Assembly: GCF_004115745.1 (NCBI RefSeq)
Contig: NZ_QXIL01000001.1
Coordinates: forward strand, 62,001 to 126,000
From: Levilactobacillus suantsaii
GTDB lineage: Bacteria; Bacillota; Bacilli; Lactobacillales; Lactobacillaceae
Direction of reading: 5' to 3'
DNA length: 64,000 nucleotides
Positions 1-7,110 of the stretch are shown piece after piece; position 1 is the stretch's first letter; each line of letters starts with the position of its first letter. A program made the translations under genes and the position numbers. Below the pieces are notes generated by a model. The model made no database searches, had not been told where the DNA came from, and worked only from the letters and a program-made list of their open reading frames with translations.

Positions 1-560
1 ACGTAATGGTCGCTGATCACCATAGTGGCTGAATCCTGCTTCCAACGAATGATACTGCTGATGATGCGCTTACGGCTCATACTATCGATGCCGCTAAAGG
101 GCTCGTCGAGTAAGTACACCGCGGCTTCGCGGGATAACGTCAACGCGATGATGAATTTTTCCCGGGTCCCCTTCGACAGCGTCGCGAGTTTCTGGTCATC
201 GTCAATCTGTAAAAAGGTAATCAAATCCAGATATTTTTTAGCCGAGAAGTCCGGGTACGCCAACGCGTAAAAGTCACGAATCTGACTAAGTTTATCGCCG
301 GGGCGAAACCCCTGAAGCGCCTCACTAAAACTGACAAAGGCTCGGCGGGTCGCCGCCGTCGTTTGACCGTGCACGGCAATGGTCCCCTTTTCTCCCTTGG
401 CGAGTCCCGCAATCAAGCGCATCAAAGTCGTTTTGCCGGCCCCATTTTCGCCTAACAGCCCAACGATTTTTCCCGGATTCAGTTGCAAAGTAACGTTCGT
501 CAAAATCTGCTTAGTGTTGCGCCGGTAATTTAAATTGGTAATGTCAATCGCTTCAGTCAT
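1..560 (-). CDS. ABC transporter ATP-binding protein (YtrB-like), 3' end cut by window
   Basis: ATP-hydrolysing subunit of an ABC transporter. About 186 codons are present and the C-terminus runs off the window. Reading from the ATG at 558-560 I see a Walker A motif GENGAGKT about 40 residues in, a degenerate signature LSKGTREK, and a Walker B VYLLDEP followed by a D-loop-like GIDS. The start overlaps the last bases of the upstream GntR gene by 8 nt, so the two are translationally coupled. A YtrA-type GntR regulator directly in front of an ABC ATPase is the arrangement of ytrAB-type operons, which respond to cell-envelope antibiotics in bacilli. Substrate unknown; the permease should lie beyond the left edge. 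Confidence 0.85.
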   Translation of the reverse strand, partial: MTEAIDITNLNYRRNTKQILTNVTLQLNPGKIVGLLGENGAGKTTLMRLIAGLAKGEKGTIAVHGQTTAATRRAFVSFSEALQGFRPGDKLSQIRDFYALAYPDFSAKKYLDLITFLQIDDDQKLATLSKGTREKFIIALTLSREAAVYLLDEPFSGIDSMSRKRIISSIIRWKQDSATMVISDHY

Positions 561-927
561 CTGCGTCCCTCCGTTTCTCGATATACGTTTCAATTGCCTG
601 TAGGATTTCAGTATCGCTTAACTTCAACGCGTGTAGTTGACGATAAAAGGCTTGGCTGTAAGTACGTAGTAACTCGTGCTTCAACGTCGTAATCTTGGCA
701 GCATCCGCGGTCACAAAATTTCCTCGCCCCCGCTGCGGCACAATATAGCCTTCGGCAATCATTTCGCGTAACGCCCGCTGAACCGTATTAACGTTGACGG
801 TCAGGTCGACCGCCAGTTGTCGAACTGCAGGCAGCTTGTCGCCAAGTTGTAGGTCACCAGCTACTATTCGGTGATACAGGTAGTTCTTGATCTGATAATA
901 AATCGGCACCTTATCGTCAAACAGCAT
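553..927 (-). CDS. GntR-family transcriptional regulator, YtrA subfamily
   Basis: A 124-aa repressor with a winged-helix N-terminal domain: IYYQIKNYLYHRIVAGDLQ, LPAVRQLA and NVNTVQRALREM are the typical GntR signature. Only a short helical tail of about 50 residues follows, as in the YtrA subfamily, with no large ligand-binding domain. The start is the ATG at 925-927 because GAGGTGAG lies just upstream; a longer reading to 975 would run through the operator. It is the first gene of an operon with the overlapping ABC ATPase. A perfect inverted repeat lies at 943-966, just upstream of the Shine-Dalgarno, so autorepression is the obvious reading. Confidence 0.88.
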   Translation of the reverse strand: MLFDDKVPIYYQIKNYLYHRIVAGDLQLGDKLPAVRQLAVDLTVNVNTVQRALREMIAEGYIVPQRGRGNFVTADAAKITTLKHELLRTYSQAFYRQLHALKLSDTEILQAIETYIEKRRDADD

Positions 928-942
928 GTGTCTCACCTCACT

Positions 943-966
943 AGTGTTATATCTTTCTATAACACT
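943..966. promoter_or_regulatory. Inverted-repeat operator for the YtrA-type repressor
   Basis: Perfect 9-bp arms AGTGTTATA and TATAACACT are separated by 6 bp, and a further partial copy ATAACAC follows at 967-973. It lies 16 bp upstream of the GntR start codon. YtrA-type regulators bind palindromes at their own promoter, so this is the probable operator. The assignment is by position and symmetry only. Confidence 0.7.
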
Positions 967-1071
967 ATAACACAATTCCCCCCAAAAAGAAATTCAGTCG
1001 CACGGGGGACGCTTCCTATTTGGGCGTGGGACTCGTCTTATCTGATTGGCTGAATAGTTGTGCCCCAACAC

Positions 1072-1099
1072 AAAAAAGCCGACCCCCAACGGATCGGCT
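1072..1099 (-). terminator. Intrinsic terminator of the AP2 gene
   Basis: On the minus strand a GC-rich stem (AGCCGATCC with GGGTCGGCT, one mismatch) is followed by six T residues. It lies 20 nt beyond the stop codon of the AP2-domain gene. Confidence 0.8.
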
Positions 1100-1119
1100 C
1101 ATGATTGATCAGATTTAAT

Positions 1120-1614
1120 TTAACTCTCAGCGGGAACTTCTAACTTCAAATCATTCTTCTGCGCTAATTGTTTCTCGGCAGCCTTCCGTGCCGCCACAGC
1201 ATCGTAGAAGTCGCTAAAAGTTTGGTTCAAGACATAGTGACCATGGTAAAATAGGCGTGCCGCCCACTTACCTGACCGCTTATCAAAACTAACTCCAATT
1301 ACTCCCGAAATATTCCGGGAACTAATCTTCGTTAAAGCAGCCACGTTAGACCCGTTAACCAGGGGTAAGTTCGTGGCGTTCCCAATTTGCTTCCGGGTGC
1401 GGGGGTCCTTGGTTAACCGGGCTTTGCTAATATCTCGCCGATAGCAGCCGCAGCTGACCGTAATCCCGTGGCGTAGCCGGTAACTGTCAACCGTGACCAA
1501 TTGGCCACAGCTACATTTGCATAGCCAAGTCGCGTTACCATTCTTTGCAGTCCCGTCGCGACGGATAACCGTCAGTCTGCCGAATTGTTGTCCACTCAAG
1601 TCTAAGAGTCTCAT
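1120..1614 (-). CDS. AP2 DNA-binding domain protein with N-terminal zinc-finger-like module
   Basis: A 164-aa protein. Residues about 5-65 carry FGRLTVI followed by CKCSCG and SCGC, four or five cysteines resembling the zinc-ribbon at the N-terminus of phage HNH/AP2 homing-type proteins. Residues about 95-155 form an AP2 domain (GVIGVSFDKRSGKWAARLF, then an FSDFYDAVAARKAAE helix). I see no HNH catalytic motif, so it should bind DNA without cutting it. The start is the inner ATG at 1612-1614, because GGAGG lies 8 nt upstream and overlaps the outer ATG. It is monocistronic with its own terminator. Proteins of this type sit on phages and homing elements; here it stands alone, which suggests a remnant or domesticated copy. 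Target unknown. Confidence 0.75.
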   Translation of the reverse strand: MRLLDLSGQQFGRLTVIRRDGTAKNGNATWLCKCSCGQLVTVDSYRLRHGITVSCGCYRRDISKARLTKDPRTRKQIGNATNLPLVNGSNVAALTKISSRNISGVIGVSFDKRSGKWAARLFYHGHYVLNQTFSDFYDAVAARKAAEKQLAQKNDLKLEVPAES

Positions 1615-1829
1615 AAACAATTCCTCCATTCTTATATTCTTAGAAAGCTTGATTTACCAGAATCTACCCCGATTTCACTCTTTGCTCCCCCGTGGAAAAA
1701 TATCCTTATATATTATTCTACACATCAAACTAAAAGTTAGCTTAAACTAATCATAGGTTGAGACGTTTGCGTGACTCCAGATACAAAGGATTTTATCATG
1801 CCAACCACCCAGAAAGGAAATGATTTACC

Positions 1830-2201
1830 ATGACAATTTTGATAACCATCTTAATTATTCTCGTTGCCCTCGAACATTTAGGCATTATGGCTCTCGAAAT
1901 CTGGGGACACCCTGCCCAACAAGCCCGGGCTTTCGGGATGCCCTTAGCCTTCGTCCAGCAACCACAGGCCCGTACGGCGTTAGCCAACCAAGGAATTTAC
2001 AACGGGATGTTGGGACTCGTGATCTTATCCAGTTGGTGGTTGTTAGCTGGCACCGCTCAGCACATCACGTTAGCGCTCTTACTACTGTTCATCGTCGTGG
2101 TGGCCCTCTTTGGCAGTTTAACTGCCAATCGTAAAATCTTCTGGCTTCAGGGATGCCCCGCCTTGATCACGCTACTCCTACTGCTAGGTTGGTGGCTTTA
2201 A
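1830..2201 (+). CDS. DUF1304 family integral membrane protein
   Basis: A 123-aa hydrophobic protein with four predicted membrane segments (about residues 3-24, 55-75, 77-95 and 103-121). The N-terminal ALEHLGIMALEIWG and the QGIYNGMLG motif before the second helix are typical of the DUF1304 family, whose function is not known. The start ATG is preceded by AGAAAGGAAATG at the right distance. The gene is monocistronic; a strong separate promoter begins only 20 bp after its stop codon. Confidence 0.8.
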   Translation: MTILITILIILVALEHLGIMALEIWGHPAQQARAFGMPLAFVQQPQARTALANQGIYNGMLGLVILSSWWLLAGTAQHITLALLLLFIVVVALFGSLTANRKIFWLQGCPALITLLLLLGWWL

Positions 2202-2221
2202 TAAATTCTTTAAAAAGATGG

Positions 2222-2250
2222 TTTACAGACGTCGGGTCACACGTTATAAT
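2222..2250 (+). promoter_or_regulatory. Strong sigma-70 type promoter for the 34-codon microgene
   Basis: TTTACA at 2222-2227 and a consensus TATAAT at 2245-2250 are separated by exactly 17 bp. The predicted transcript starts near 2257, 18 nt before an ATG with its own Shine-Dalgarno. This is among the best promoters in the window, and its only product before a terminator is about 135 nt. Confidence 0.75.
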
Positions 2251-2274
2251 GAAGTCACATATTCAGGTGAGAAC

Positions 2275-2379
2275 ATGCCGCGGTTTCGATTATTGGAGGA
2301 TTTAATTGAGCTTAAGCCATTATTAACACCATTGGACCCGTACACATACTTCTATTCTGCTGGTTGCGTTCATTCGTAA
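2275..2379 (+). CDS. Putative 34-aa microprotein with dedicated promoter and terminator
   Basis: A 34-codon reading frame with AGGTGAG placed 3 nt before the ATG. It encodes a peptide with a basic start (MPRFR), an amphipathic leucine-rich middle (LLEDLIELKPLLTPLDP), and an aromatic, cysteine-containing end (YTYFYSAGCVHS). There is no signal peptide or transmembrane segment. The stop codon lies inside the stem of the terminator, so translation of the last codons must open the hairpin. It could be a genuine small protein, a leader or signalling peptide, or a small RNA with an accidental frame. I recognise no family. Its complete set of expression signals is the main support. Confidence 0.5.
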   Translation: MPRFRLLEDLIELKPLLTPLDPYTYFYSAGCVHS

Positions 2380-2391
2380 CTAGCTTTTTTT
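2361..2391 (+). terminator. Intrinsic terminator overlapping the microgene stop codon
   Basis: The stem TGGTTGCG with CGTAACTA (8 bp, two G-U pairs) has a 6-nt loop and is followed by GC and seven T residues. The TAA stop at 2377-2379 is part of the descending arm. Confidence 0.7.
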
Positions 2392-2497
2392 ATGGCCTTT
2401 TCCCGATGACTTAATTCAGCCTACCGGGTGGAGCTTAACGGCAGCTTAATTTTTCAGAAATAAAACCTAAAACCGTGAGATGTTTACCGCACAATTT

Positions 2498-2538
2498 AAA
2501 ATGGGATCCTACTAATGTTCGCGTAGGATCCCATTTTT
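2498..2538. terminator. Long perfect hairpin, bidirectional terminator
   Basis: The arms AAAATGGGATCCTAC and GTAGGATCCCATTTT pair perfectly over 15 bp, with A and T tracts on both sides. It separates the rightward microgene from the leftward operon at 2588-2938 and can stop transcription from either side. A second, weaker GC-rich stem with T residues on the minus strand lies at about 2549-2579. The rest of the 2392-2587 gap shows nothing I can name. Confidence 0.75.
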
Positions 2539-2587
2539 AACGATAATTAAAAAGAGCGCGGCCCTGGCCCCACTCTAACGTGTTCCC

Positions 2588-2704
2588 TTACATCTGACTA
2601 ATGGCAATCCACAGTAAACCTAAATGATAAATGACCACCAGCATCATGGCAATAAAGAGCCATCCACCAGCATAGTACACATAATACATTCCTGGATGCT
2701 TCAT
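2588..2704 (-). CDS. 38-aa single-pass membrane microprotein
   Basis: A small protein beginning MKHPGMYYVYYAGGW, followed by one hydrophobic helix (LFIAMMLVVIYHLGLLWIAI) and ending SQM. A very strong Shine-Dalgarno, GAAGGAGGTC, stands at good spacing before the ATG at 2702-2704. It lies 42 nt downstream of the 63-aa gene on the same strand and is probably co-transcribed with it. Family not recognised. The near-ideal ribosome site and the membrane-type composition make it a convincing coding gene despite its length. Confidence 0.7.
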   Translation of the reverse strand: MKHPGMYYVYYAGGWLFIAMMLVVIYHLGLLWIAISQM

Positions 2705-2746
2705 CCTGCGACCTCCTTCAGTGGGACGGACAAGTTTACCAACACT

Positions 2747-2938
2747 TCAACTGACCCAATCGGGCCGATTAGCAGTTCGTCGCTCCTTGGCGGCGAGCAT
2801 GATGGCTTCTTGCTCAGCAATAGTCGCGGTGAACTGTTGCATCTGATCATGAGTAACGACTTGCGTACCATGTTTCTGGGCGCGCCATGTAAGCATCTGA
2901 AATTTACGCTTTTCTTCCGACAGCTGATTATCTAACAT
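2747..2938 (-). CDS. Hypothetical 63-aa helical, charged protein
   Basis: The sequence starts MLDNQLSEEKRKFQMLTWRAQ and is hydrophilic and probably all-helical (KRKFQ, MQQFTATIAEQEAIMLAAKERR), with no membrane segment. The inner ATG at 2936-2938 is chosen because GGGGGG lies 6-11 nt upstream; the reading upstream to 2986 crosses the -10 box. A promoter with TATAAT lies just upstream. First gene of a two-gene unit with the 38-aa membrane protein. Function unknown; a soluble helical protein paired with a single-pass membrane peptide suggests they may interact, but that is a guess. Confidence 0.6.
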   Translation of the reverse strand: MLDNQLSEEKRKFQMLTWRAQKHGTQVVTHDQMQQFTATIAEQEAIMLAAKERRTANRPDWVS

Positions 2939-2988
2939 TTGGTTCCCCCCAAATACTTGCGCCAGTGTTCTAATTCCTGTCACCAATT

Positions 2989-3017
2989 ATTATAAGCGTT
3001 TTTTCCCAATCGGTCTA
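2989..3017 (-). promoter_or_regulatory. Promoter of the two-small-gene operon
   Basis: On the minus strand TAGACC (3012-3017) and a consensus TATAAT (2989-2994) are separated by 17 bp. This places the transcript start about 40 nt before the 63-aa gene. Confidence 0.55.
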
Positions 3018-3140
3018 CTCATAAGGCCAAATGTTACAAAACATTTACACAGTCCGCCATTTCGGGGCTGTTTTACTTTTATTTAGTCATTAACTTACCA
3101 AATGTAACTGCTTTTACTTAAATTGGTATAGTTAAAGTGT

Positions 3141-3152
3141 GCAACCGGTTGC
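3141..3152. promoter_or_regulatory. LacI/GalR-type palindromic operator upstream of the OsmC-like gene
   Basis: GCAACCGGTTGC is a perfect 12-bp palindrome with the central CG and GCAA/TTGC arms of LacI/GalR-family operators. It lies 9 bp after a TATAGT (3127-3132) that could be the -10 box of the OsmC-like gene, where a bound repressor would block transcription. It differs from the cre consensus at three positions, so CcpA is less likely. The remaining bases between 3000 and 3292 show nothing else I can name. Confidence 0.45.
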
Positions 3153-3292
3153 CATGTGACTAAATGGACGATTAGTAACAATAGTTGTTTGACTCAACTT
3201 TTAATGGTTTAGATTTATCTTGTTTTAGCTGTCCCCACCGTAAATCAATTGTGTTTTCCAGCCGAACGGGGTAGGCTAAAGGGGTTTCAACC

Positions 3293-3748
3293 ATGTCCAT
3301 TGATCGTCAAAAATTCCCGCCACTTTACCGGACCGTTGCTATCAACGACGATGGCCTCGATAGCCACTCCTACATTCCTGGCGGTCTCGATGCCGTCACC
3401 AGTTCACCGCTAGCTGCTAAGCCGGGGGCGAACCCCGAACAATTTGTCGGCTTAGCGCTGAGCACGTGCTTGAACGCCACACTCGAAGCCATCGAAAAGC
3501 GTCGGAACTTGCCACACCGCTCACAGGTACACACTATCGTTGAATTTGCCCGCGATGTCCAGGGGTTTCAATTCTACGTCAACGCCCAAGTCCGAATCCC
3601 CGGCATTGATCCCCAGACGGCCCAGGCCATGGTGGATTTAGCGGAACGCCGTTGTCCTGTGGCTAAATTGATGGGTGGTAGTAACAACGTCACCGTTACC
3701 TTAGTTAACGACTTCAGTCCGGTGACACCAGTGGCTGACAAAGCCTAA
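3293..3748 (+). CDS. OsmC/Ohr-family peroxiredoxin-like protein
   Basis: A 151-aa protein of the OsmC/Ohr family, which reduces organic hydroperoxides with a pair of cysteines. Both cysteines are visible in their usual contexts: the first in GLALSTCLNATLEAI (near residue 60) and the second in AERRCPVAKLMGGS (near residue 123), about 63 residues apart. NPEQFVGLALSTC matches the helix that starts with the conserved glutamate and arginine partners. It is monocistronic, ends in a strong hairpin and has a long untranslated 5' region with a palindromic operator candidate. Ohr versus OsmC subtype is not settled, since the N-terminal region is unlike classical Ohr. Confidence 0.85.
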   Translation: MSIDRQKFPPLYRTVAINDDGLDSHSYIPGGLDAVTSSPLAAKPGANPEQFVGLALSTCLNATLEAIEKRRNLPHRSQVHTIVEFARDVQGFQFYVNAQVRIPGIDPQTAQAMVDLAERRCPVAKLMGGSNNVTVTLVNDFSPVTPVADKA

Positions 3749-3788
3749 AAATGGACCGCCCAGCAATCTTGCCATGGCGGTCCATTTG
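3748..3788. terminator. Bidirectional terminator between convergent genes
   Basis: The 10-bp perfect arms ATGGACCGCC and GGCGGTCCAT lie between the OsmC-like gene and the leftward small gene, flanked by A-rich and T-containing ends. Confidence 0.75.
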
Positions 3789-3791
3789 AGA

Positions 3792-3965
3792 TTAATGATG
3801 AGAAAAGTGCGCCTTTAGGCGGTGCCACCACGACTGCGGGTGGCGTTCCCCATACACATACGATTGCGACCGTCGACCGGGATGCCGGTCCTCACGCTCG
3901 TCGTCCATGAAGACAATCTTGCGCCAGCGCTTGGCTTCTTCATCACTCATGCGCTTTTTACTCAT
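3792..3965 (-). CDS. Hypothetical 57-aa basic protein co-transcribed with MarR
   Basis: Begins MSKKRMSDEEAKRWRKIVF, with a charged, arginine- and histidine-rich body (REDRHPGRRSQ, HRLKAHFSHH). No membrane segment or known domain. The start is the ATG at 3963-3965, ten bases after GGGAG; a TTG at 3974 would sit too close to that site. It follows the MarR stop codon by 26 nt, so it is the second gene of that operon. Function unknown. Confidence 0.6.
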   Translation of the reverse strand: MSKKRMSDEEAKRWRKIVFMDDEREDRHPGRRSQSYVYGERHPQSWWHRLKAHFSHH

Positions 3966-3991
3966 TGACTTCAATCTCCCTTATCCTTTTC

Positions 3992-4459
3992 TCATGTCCG
4001 ATCGTGTGGATTATCACGCGTCTTAAATCGGGTGATCTGGCTGAAATCCCGAATAAAGTTAAGGAGTTCATGTGCCTGAGCTTCACCGTAGATATCAAGC
4101 CAACCTTGGAACCGGTGCTCAATCCGTTGACGGATTAACCGTTCGGCTTGTTCACCAGTTGGCGTCGCCAAAAGATACAAGCGCCGGCGGTCATTTTCAT
4201 CGGGCTGTTGGCGCAAATAGCCCTGACGAATCAAAACGCGAATCTGCCGGGAGACGGCACTACGCGTCACTTGGCGTTGAATGGCAATATCCATCAACGT
4301 GACGTGTTCGTGCTGGGTGACTTCCCGCAAGATCAGATACTGTTCAAATGACAGATGAAACGTCTTGGTTGGTTCCGATACGAATTCATCCAGGTGCTTC
4401 AACGAACTCATATAAACATCAATAAAGGCGTCCAGCAAAGCTGTTTTTTCTTCGGCCAT
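3992..4459 (-). CDS. MarR-family transcriptional regulator
   Basis: A 155-aa winged-helix repressor. The recognition region VTLMDIAIQRQVTRSAVSRQIRVLIRQGYLRQQ and the wing DENDRRRLYLLATPTGE (residues about 55-110) are textbook MarR, with dimerising helices at both ends. GGTGGAG precedes the ATG. A short inverted repeat at 4503-4519 upstream of the start is a likely autoregulatory site. The downstream small basic gene is probably in the same transcript; the divergent neighbour is licD. The ligand cannot be deduced. Confidence 0.88.
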   Translation of the reverse strand: MAEEKTALLDAFIDVYMSSLKHLDEFVSEPTKTFHLSFEQYLILREVTQHEHVTLMDIAIQRQVTRSAVSRQIRVLIRQGYLRQQPDENDRRRLYLLATPTGEQAERLIRQRIEHRFQGWLDIYGEAQAHELLNFIRDFSQITRFKTRDNPHDRT

Positions 4460-4502
4460 GAATCTCCACCTACAATTCTCAAAATACGATTTTTATCTTA
4501 GC

Positions 4503-4519
4503 ATTTACATTCCGTAAAT
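4503..4519. promoter_or_regulatory. Inverted repeat, candidate MarR operator
   Basis: ATTTAC and GTAAAT arms are separated by 5 bp, about 45 bp upstream of the MarR start in the marR-licD divergent region. MarR proteins bind short palindromes of this size at their own promoters. Assignment by position only. Confidence 0.45.
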
Positions 4520-4638
4520 ACCAGTTTTTTTCGTGAGCGAGGTCAGTCGCACTGCTAAAGTTATGTTAGAATAGAGAAACGCTTTTGGCCACGGTAAACA
4601 TGATTATGATGCTTAATTAGCCACACAATTGTTAATCA

Positions 4639-4661
4639 CTGTTACATTTTTCCCGTAACAG
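4639..4661 (+). repeat. Hairpin immediately before the licD ribosome site
   Basis: Perfect 7-bp arms CTGTTAC and GTAACAG, with a 9-nt loop, end 5 nt before AGAAAGGA of licD. It could be an operator or an mRNA hairpin that tunes ribosome access. There is no T tract, so it is not a terminator. Confidence 0.4.
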
Positions 4662-4679
4662 ACCAGAAAGGAACTTGCT

Positions 4680-5501
4680 ATGTCCGGTTTAATCGATCGC
4701 ATTCACCGGGTTGAGTTGGGTAACTTAGCCCAATTTGTGAAAATATGTACTAAGCTGCAACTCCCCTACACGTTACTTGGTGGGTCTTTATTGGGAGCCA
4801 TCCGTCATCAGGGCTTCATCCCCTGGGATGACGACGTGGACGTTGGCCTCTTACGCGCAGATTACGACCAATTATTAGCTGCCGCCCCGGCACTTTTGCA
4901 GTCGACCCACTACTTCTTACAGACACCTGATAGCGATCCCAACTACGCGTTGAGTTACGCCAAGCTTTTAGATCGTAACACCTATATCGAAGAGAAAAAT
5001 AACGTTAATCACGCCCGTAAAGGAGTCTTTATCGATATTTTCCCACTCGACCGGGTGCCCCAGGAACCCACGCACCAACGTGAGCAACTGGCTAAGTTCC
5101 AATGGTACAACACCCGGATTTTACTACAACTCCGGTACCACCTGGTCAATAACCCCTTGGTCAAGTTGCAACCCCCTCTGGATACTGCCCAGCGTGCGGA
5201 CGTGCAGGTATTAAAGGATGCCCGCACCGCGGTCATGACCCAATACCAGTCCCAAGCGGACCTGCCAAACGTCAAGAATTTAGCTTCCCAATACGCTTAC
5301 GATAAGGAAGTCTTTACCATTACACAGGTTACTGACCTAACAATGGTTCCCTTTGAGCAATTACGCGTACAAGTCCCCCGCGATTATGCGACAATTTTAA
5401 CAGGGATGTACGGCGATTACATGGCATTACCGCCGAAAAATCAACGGACCGAAAAACACCTGGAACGGTTAATCATGGATAATCAAGTCTTTACCGATTA
5501 A
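4680..5501 (+). CDS. licD: LicD-family phosphotransferase
   Basis: A 273-aa LicD protein. This family transfers phosphocholine or related phosphodiester groups onto teichoic acids or surface glycans, and has a nucleotidyltransferase-like active site. The hallmark LLGGSLLGAIRHQGFIPWDDDVDVGL (residues about 32-58), with the metal-binding DDDVD, is intact, and GVFIDIFPLD follows near residue 118. AGAAAGGA precedes the ATG. The gene stands alone between marR and the polyphosphate operon; no choline uptake or licC-like gene is in the window, so the substrate is open. Confidence 0.85.
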   Translation: MSGLIDRIHRVELGNLAQFVKICTKLQLPYTLLGGSLLGAIRHQGFIPWDDDVDVGLLRADYDQLLAAAPALLQSTHYFLQTPDSDPNYALSYAKLLDRNTYIEEKNNVNHARKGVFIDIFPLDRVPQEPTHQREQLAKFQWYNTRILLQLRYHLVNNPLVKLQPPLDTAQRADVQVLKDARTAVMTQYQSQADLPNVKNLASQYAYDKEVFTITQVTDLTMVPFEQLRVQVPRDYATILTGMYGDYMALPPKNQRTEKHLERLIMDNQVFTD

Positions 5502-5578
5502 GTGGCCCTAAGCTTTAAGTTTACCCCCAAAACGCGTCATCCCGTTACCCCCATTTTGAACAGAAAGTAGATGAGTAT

Positions 5579-7110
5579 ATGGCTGATAATTATTTCGGCG
5601 CTATTTTGGTTAACGTCACGAGCATGGAACTCTCAATTGTCAATCTAAAAACCGGTCAACGAGCCGAGCACGTTAAGTCAACGGTCGCCATCGGGGAAAA
5701 TATTTACAACCATGTCTATATCGACTTGCAGACCGTCGTGGACGCTGCCGAAGCACTCCGCGGTTTTCTTCAAATCATCAAAGATTATGGCATCACCCGT
5801 TACAAGATTTGGGGCTCCCAAGCCCTCTCCAGTGCCCCAACGCAGACTTTATCCGCGACCAGCTCTACGTGCGGACCGGCCTTAGGATCCACTGGTTATC
5901 GTTAAGCGAAGAATCCTTCGTCCGTAACGAAGCCGTTGCGATTCATTTTGCCGACTACCGCAAGCTGACCGCCGACCACGCGGCCATTATTGGCCTCAAT
6001 TCTGGGAGCACGACCTTCTCGTTTTTCGCCAACCACGAGCTCAAAGCAGCCCCTAACATGAAACTGGGGCCAACTCGGGCCAAGGAAGTCCTGCAAAACT
6101 TACGGATGACCGCGCCTAACCCCCTCGCTGTGCTTGACGACTACATCAACAGTAAGGTTGACGATTTCTACCGCTTTATCCCGGAAGATCTCCAACAGGC
6201 GACGAACCAAGTCATCCTGATTGGTGCCACTCCCCTCAACAACTATTTCATTCCGGAAGGCGATACCAGCTACACCCTGTCGATTTCGCGGTTCCGCCAA
6301 TTTACCCACGAAGTTACCGCGGCTTCCGACCAATACTTAATGGAACACCTCAAAGTCAGTAAAGAATCCATCGGGCTCGTCTTACCCGAGGTTTTACTGA
6401 TTCAAAAACTCCTCGCTGTCGTCCATGCCGAACAAGTCCACCTGGTCAATCTAAACGTCCTTGACGGGTTGACCACCAACCGGGCCATCGCAAGCGGCTA
6501 CCATAAAAAGTACGACTTTTCCCAGCAGATCTTAGGGTCGGCGTTAGCCATTGCCCAACGCTACCGGGTCGAACCTCACCACATGAAATTAGTGGAAAAG
6601 TTTGCCCTCCACCTATTCGACCAGTTGAAGAGTCTGCACCATTTGAAAGCACGCGACCGACTATTGCTTCAGATTGCGGCCATCCTGCACGATAGTGGTT
6701 GCTTCATCGACACTCACCAGCACTACCTACATTCGGATTACGTCTTGCGTCAGTCTGAGATCTTGGGGCTCTCTACCGAAGAGATTCAGATTATCGCAGC
6801 AGTCTCACGGTACCACAGCGCTCGCACTCCGGTCAGCGAACTGGCTCACTTCCGGCAACTTGGCGCCTCGAAACGGCTCGCCATCGCCAAGTTAGCGGCT
6901 ATTTTACGGTTGGCCGATTCCCTAGACGATGCCCACCAACAAACGGTGGAACGGATTTCCGTTTCCGTGCGACCAACGCAAGTCATCATCACGGCCTTTA
7001 GCGACGATGATCTCGCGTTGGTCCACTGGGCATTCTCCCGTAAAGCTGAATTCTTTACGGACGTCTTTGGGCTCCAGCCCGTTTTCAAACAGAGGAGGTT
7101 ACATAAATGA
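5579..7110 (+). pseudogene. ppx: Exopolyphosphatase Ppx1 (Ppx/GppA with C-terminal HD domain), frameshifted
   Basis: Together the two frames make a protein of about 510 aa: an actin-fold Ppx/GppA domain, then an HD domain (LLLQIAAILHDSGCF, then YHSARTP). Residues 1 to about 86 are read in one frame, ending YKIWGSQALSSA; the continuation PNADFIRDQLYVRTG lies in the -1 frame. The switch falls at a run of four C at 5835-5838, and one extra C would restore a single frame. Unrepaired translation stops at 5905 after 108 codons. The family hydrolyses terminal phosphates of polyphosphate. The gene overlaps ppk by 4 nt. It may be a real mutation, a switchable tract or a base-calling error. Confidence 0.85.
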
